Source: Stenotrophomonas sp. 57 (lineage in GTDB: Bacteria; Pseudomonadota; Gammaproteobacteria; Xanthomonadales; Xanthomonadaceae). Taken from it: a stretch of 64,000 nt of DNA. The DNA lies in contig NZ_CP127407.1 in assembly GCF_030291075.1 (NCBI RefSeq), positions 4,090,001-4,154,000 on the forward strand, given 5' to 3'. This document shows, piece after piece, positions 61,877-64,000 of the stretch. Position 1 is the stretch's first letter. The number at the start of each line of letters is the position of its first letter. The position numbers and the translations under genes were made by a program. Below the pieces are notes generated by a model, which made no database searches, was not told where the DNA came from, and saw only the letters and a program-made list of their open reading frames with translations.

Positions 61877-62038
61877 TCATTCTTCTTCGTCGTGGCCGCC
61901 CTGCTGCTGGTTCTGGTTGCGCTTCTGCTGTTCCTGCTGCTGTTGCTGCTGCTGGTCGCGGCCACGGCCCTGCTGCTGATCCTGCTGGTTCTGCTGGCCC
62001 TGCTGCTTCTGGTTCGGGTTCTGGTTCTGCTGTGCCAT
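61877..62038 (-). CDS. Very small Gln/Asn-rich protein
   Basis: 53 residues, MAQQNQNPNQKQQGQQNQQD at the start, then QGRGRD, another Gln run with EQQKRNQNQQQ, and the acidic end GGHDEEE. GGAG lies eight bases before the ATG and a hairpin follows the gene, so it looks like a genuine gene despite its size. The antisense strand gives only leucine-rich nonsense. The composition suggests a disordered, highly soluble protein. Function unknown; Gln-rich small proteins of this sort are sometimes stress-induced. Confidence 0.7.
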   Translation of the reverse strand: MAQQNQNPNQKQQGQQNQQDQQQGRGRDQQQQQQQEQQKRNQNQQQGGHDEEE

Positions 62039-62312
62039 GTCCGTTCTCCGAAAGCCACTCGCGGAATGCGGTGGACGGGGCCATCGTCTGCAGCGATTGG
62101 TTAATCACGCGTGGGTGGCCGGCTACATTCGTGTGTACGACTGTGAATGAACCCGCGCAGACCCTTGCGGCACAAGCGCCTGAAGGATTCATGCAGGTTC
62201 GGCATATGCTCATGCCGTGGTCAGCACGGCGCGCATTCATGGCACTCGCTGGCGGAAACACGCGCTGAAGGTGGCTGGCTTACCGGGGCGCGAAGGGAAG
62301 CCCGCCCTGCAT
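62039..62312. other. Intergenic region
   Basis: Contains the Gln-rich gene's ribosome site and presumably its promoter. No further gene or clear repeat is visible. Confidence 0.5.
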
Positions 62313-63734
62313 TCAGGGCATCACCGGCGGCACATACACCAGGGTCATGCCCAGCAACCACAACAGGCCCAGCACCAGCGGAATGTGCACCAGCAGCTGG
62401 ATGAAGGTGAAGCCGACGATGTCGCGTGCCTTCAGGCCGAGCACGCCCAACAGCGGCAGCATCCAGAACGGATTGATCAGGTTCGGCAACGCCTCGGCGG
62501 CGTTGTAGACCTGCACCGCCCAGCCCAGGTGCGCCTTCAGTTCGTTGGCGGCCTGCATCACGTAGGGCGCCTCGATGATCCATTTGCCTCCACCAGAGGG
62601 CACGAAGAAGCCCAGCACCGCCGAATAGACCCCCATCACCAGCGCGAAGCTGTCGGTGCTGGCCACGTGCACGAACAGGCTCGACAGGCGGTGCGCCAGC
62701 GTCTGGCCATCACCGCCGGCCGCGTGGGTGAGGATCATCGCGATGCCGCCGTACAGCGGGAACTGGATCAGCACGCCGGTGGTGCTCGGTACTGCCTTGG
62801 CCACCGCGTTGAGGAAGCTGCGCGGCCGCCAGTGCAGCAGCAGGCCCAGCGAAATGAACAGGAAGTTGTAGGTGTTGAGGTTGGCGATGGCGGTGACCAC
62901 CGGCTTGCTGGCGAACTCGTTGAACAGCCAGCCGAACGCCAGCAGCGAGAGCAGCACGGTCAGCAGCGGGCTGTATTCCAGCCATTCGCCCGGGCGCGTG
63001 CGCTGCAGTGGCTCCGGTTCGGCCTGCGCGGCACCGGGGAAGTCTTCGGCGGTACGAGCGCTGCCGGCGGCCGGCGCCGTCAGCCAGGCGATCAGCAGCG
63101 AGACCAGGATCAGCACCGCGGTCAGCGCGATCGACTGCCACAGGAAAATGGTTTCGGTGAACGGCAGCACGCCAGTGATTTCGACCAGCCCGGGCGGCAT
63201 GCTGGCCGGGTTGGCCTGCAGCTGTGCGGCCGACGAACTCAGCCCCATCGCCCACACCGCGCCCAGCCCCAGATAGGCCGAAGCACCGGCCGCGCGGTAG
63301 TCCATGCGCAACTCGGTACGGCGGGCCAGCGCGCGCACCAGCAGGCCGCCAAACACCAGCGAGAAGCCCCAGCTGAGCAACGAGGCCAGCATGCTGACCA
63401 GGCCCACGTACACCACCGCACCACGGCCGGTGCGCGGCACCCGGGCCAGGAAGTCGATGAAGCGCGCGACCACTGGCGCGGTCGCCACGGCGTAGCCACC
63501 GATGACCACGAAGGCCATCTGCATGGTGAAGGGAATCAGGCTCCAGAAGCCGTCGCCGAAGGCACTGGCGGTGGCCTGCGGAGTCGAGCCGAAGCTCATC
63601 GCAGCAAGTGCGACGATGACCACGCCCAGCACCGCGAACACGTACGCATCGGGGAACCATTTTTCCGCCCAGGCGGCCGAGCGCAACGCTGCGCGCGCCA
63701 TCCAGCCGTCCTGTACTGCTGCCGTCGAGGCCAT
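62313..63734 (-). CDS. atoE: Short-chain fatty acid transporter, AtoE family
   Basis: 473 residues with about 10-12 membrane helices. WFPDAYVFAVLGVVIVALAAM at the N-terminus, GDGFWSLIPFTMQMAFVVIGGY, GSGKW-like VPSGGGKWIIEAPYVMQAAN and LPNLINPFWMLPLLG are all characteristic of AtoE/ScoE proteins, which import acetoacetate or short fatty acids. GGGAGGGTA precedes the ATG. No ato catabolic genes are in view. Confidence 0.88.
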   Translation of the reverse strand: MASTAAVQDGWMARAALRSAAWAEKWFPDAYVFAVLGVVIVALAAMSFGSTPQATASAFGDGFWSLIPFTMQMAFVVIGGYAVATAPVVARFIDFLARVPRTGRGAVVYVGLVSMLASLLSWGFSLVFGGLLVRALARRTELRMDYRAAGASAYLGLGAVWAMGLSSSAAQLQANPASMPPGLVEITGVLPFTETIFLWQSIALTAVLILVSLLIAWLTAPAAGSARTAEDFPGAAQAEPEPLQRTRPGEWLEYSPLLTVLLSLLAFGWLFNEFASKPVVTAIANLNTYNFLFISLGLLLHWRPRSFLNAVAKAVPSTTGVLIQFPLYGGIAMILTHAAGGDGQTLAHRLSSLFVHVASTDSFALVMGVYSAVLGFFVPSGGGKWIIEAPYVMQAANELKAHLGWAVQVYNAAEALPNLINPFWMLPLLGVLGLKARDIVGFTFIQLLVHIPLVLGLLWLLGMTLVYVPPVMP

Positions 63735-63804
63735 CGCCTACCCTCCCAGGTTCGATCGCCCGATTCTGGGCGGTAGGGTGCGGGCTGTCTGCCACCTATT
63801 GGTC

Positions 63805-63863
63805 GTAGATGGCGACAGGCCCGGCGCTGTGCGACGCCGCCCGGGCATGGGCTCGGGCGCTAC
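63805..63863. repeat. Degenerate GTAG REP element
   Basis: GTAGATGGCG ... CCCGGGCATGGGCTCGGGCGCTAC. Imperfect arms, similar to the variant at 817-888. Confidence 0.65.
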
Positions 63864-63879
63864 AGAAGCACTGTCAGCT

Positions 63880-63907
63880 GTAGGGCCGAGCCCACGCTCG
63901 ACTGCGC
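63880..63907. repeat. Half SMAG-type element
   Basis: GTAGGGCCGAGCCCACGCTCG, a single small hairpin without the partner arm, just before the ubiA 3' end. Confidence 0.55.
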
Positions 63908-63910
63908 GTC

Positions 63911-64000
63911 TCAACGCAGCGCCAGGTCCACCGCGATGCCGGCAAACAGCGCGGCACCCACCCAGTTGTTGTGCAGGAATGCCTTGAAGCAGGGACCGCG
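63911..64000 (-). CDS. ubiA: 4-hydroxybenzoate octaprenyltransferase UbiA, C-terminal end
   Basis: Only the last 29 residues are in the window: CFKAFLHNNWVGAALFAGI followed by AVDLALR. The FKAFLHNN-WVG pattern matches the UbiA C-terminus. It is a membrane prenyltransferase of ubiquinone synthesis. The call rests on a short segment. Confidence 0.65.
   Translation of the reverse strand, partial: RGPCFKAFLHNNWVGAALFAGIAVDLALR

Noticed and set aside
61892..62104. Leucine-rich small membrane-like frame on the plus strand
   Set aside because: Antisense of the Gln-rich gene: CTG/CTT runs are just the complement of CAG/AAG. The minus-strand gene has a better ribosome site.

Overview
The window is GC-rich proteobacterial chromosome that reads as Stenotrophomonas, probably the S. 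maltophilia complex. The evidence is the many GTAG-headed palindromic repeats between genes (SMAG-type REP elements, e.g. GTAGAGCCGAGCCCATG with its inverse), plus the gene complement: LpxO, bo3 oxidase, several TonB receptors, and a secreted subtilase with a P-domain. No rRNA, tRNA, CRISPR array or intact transposase was seen.

Layout. 1-12 kb: the end of a GGDEF protein, a DUF808 membrane protein, an AarF/UbiB kinase-like protein, OpgB and an MscS-type channel. The last two converge on a 0.5 kb block of nested palindromes. A small acidic protein, a lipocalin, a DAO-type oxidoreductase and a secreted glycine/tyrosine-rich protein follow. 12-21 kb: two divergent PepSY proteins with a PhoPQ-like two-component system, divergent speA and speE, LpxO opposite a Kdo-kinase-like protein, then PII and UbiK. 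21-32 kb is an accessory region of lower and uneven GC. The 3' end of ubiK is duplicated around a 667-bp insert carrying a lipoprotein gene. Then come a rifampin ADP-ribosyltransferase, DUF4279, a PD-(D/E)XK nuclease followed by a frameshifted zinc-ribbon gene, several orphan genes, a structured non-coding element, and a 720-residue ABC-class ATPase with an unusual P-loop. The region ends at comM, where a diverged second copy of the comM P-loop segment lies upstream.

33-43 kb: a frameshifted TonB receptor, a Cof-type phosphatase, ExoD, a two-gene operon (DUF2231 plus a sorbosone dehydrogenase-like lipoprotein), and a P-domain subtilase lacking a propeptide, with a downstream partner gene. 43-53 kb: cyoABCD followed by SCO instead of cyoE, then two MocR-type regulators flanking a membrane-protein/thioredoxin-like pair. 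Matching palindromes sit before the first regulator and before that pair. 53-64 kb: a TonB receptor overlapping a Tat-exported class V aminotransferase, an AraC regulator, a secreted hydrolase, a VOC protein, an M3 peptidase, a lipoprotein, a YiiX-like papain-fold protein, a very small Gln-rich protein, AtoE and the last codons of UbiA.

Much of the content concerns the envelope: glucan and lipid A modification, PhoPQ, TonB uptake, exported hydrolases. A second theme is quinone and respiration (UbiK, UbiA, bo3 oxidase, an AarF kinase). The 21-32 kb region looks like a defence or variable island. Function calls rest on motif and family recognition by eye; no database search was run.
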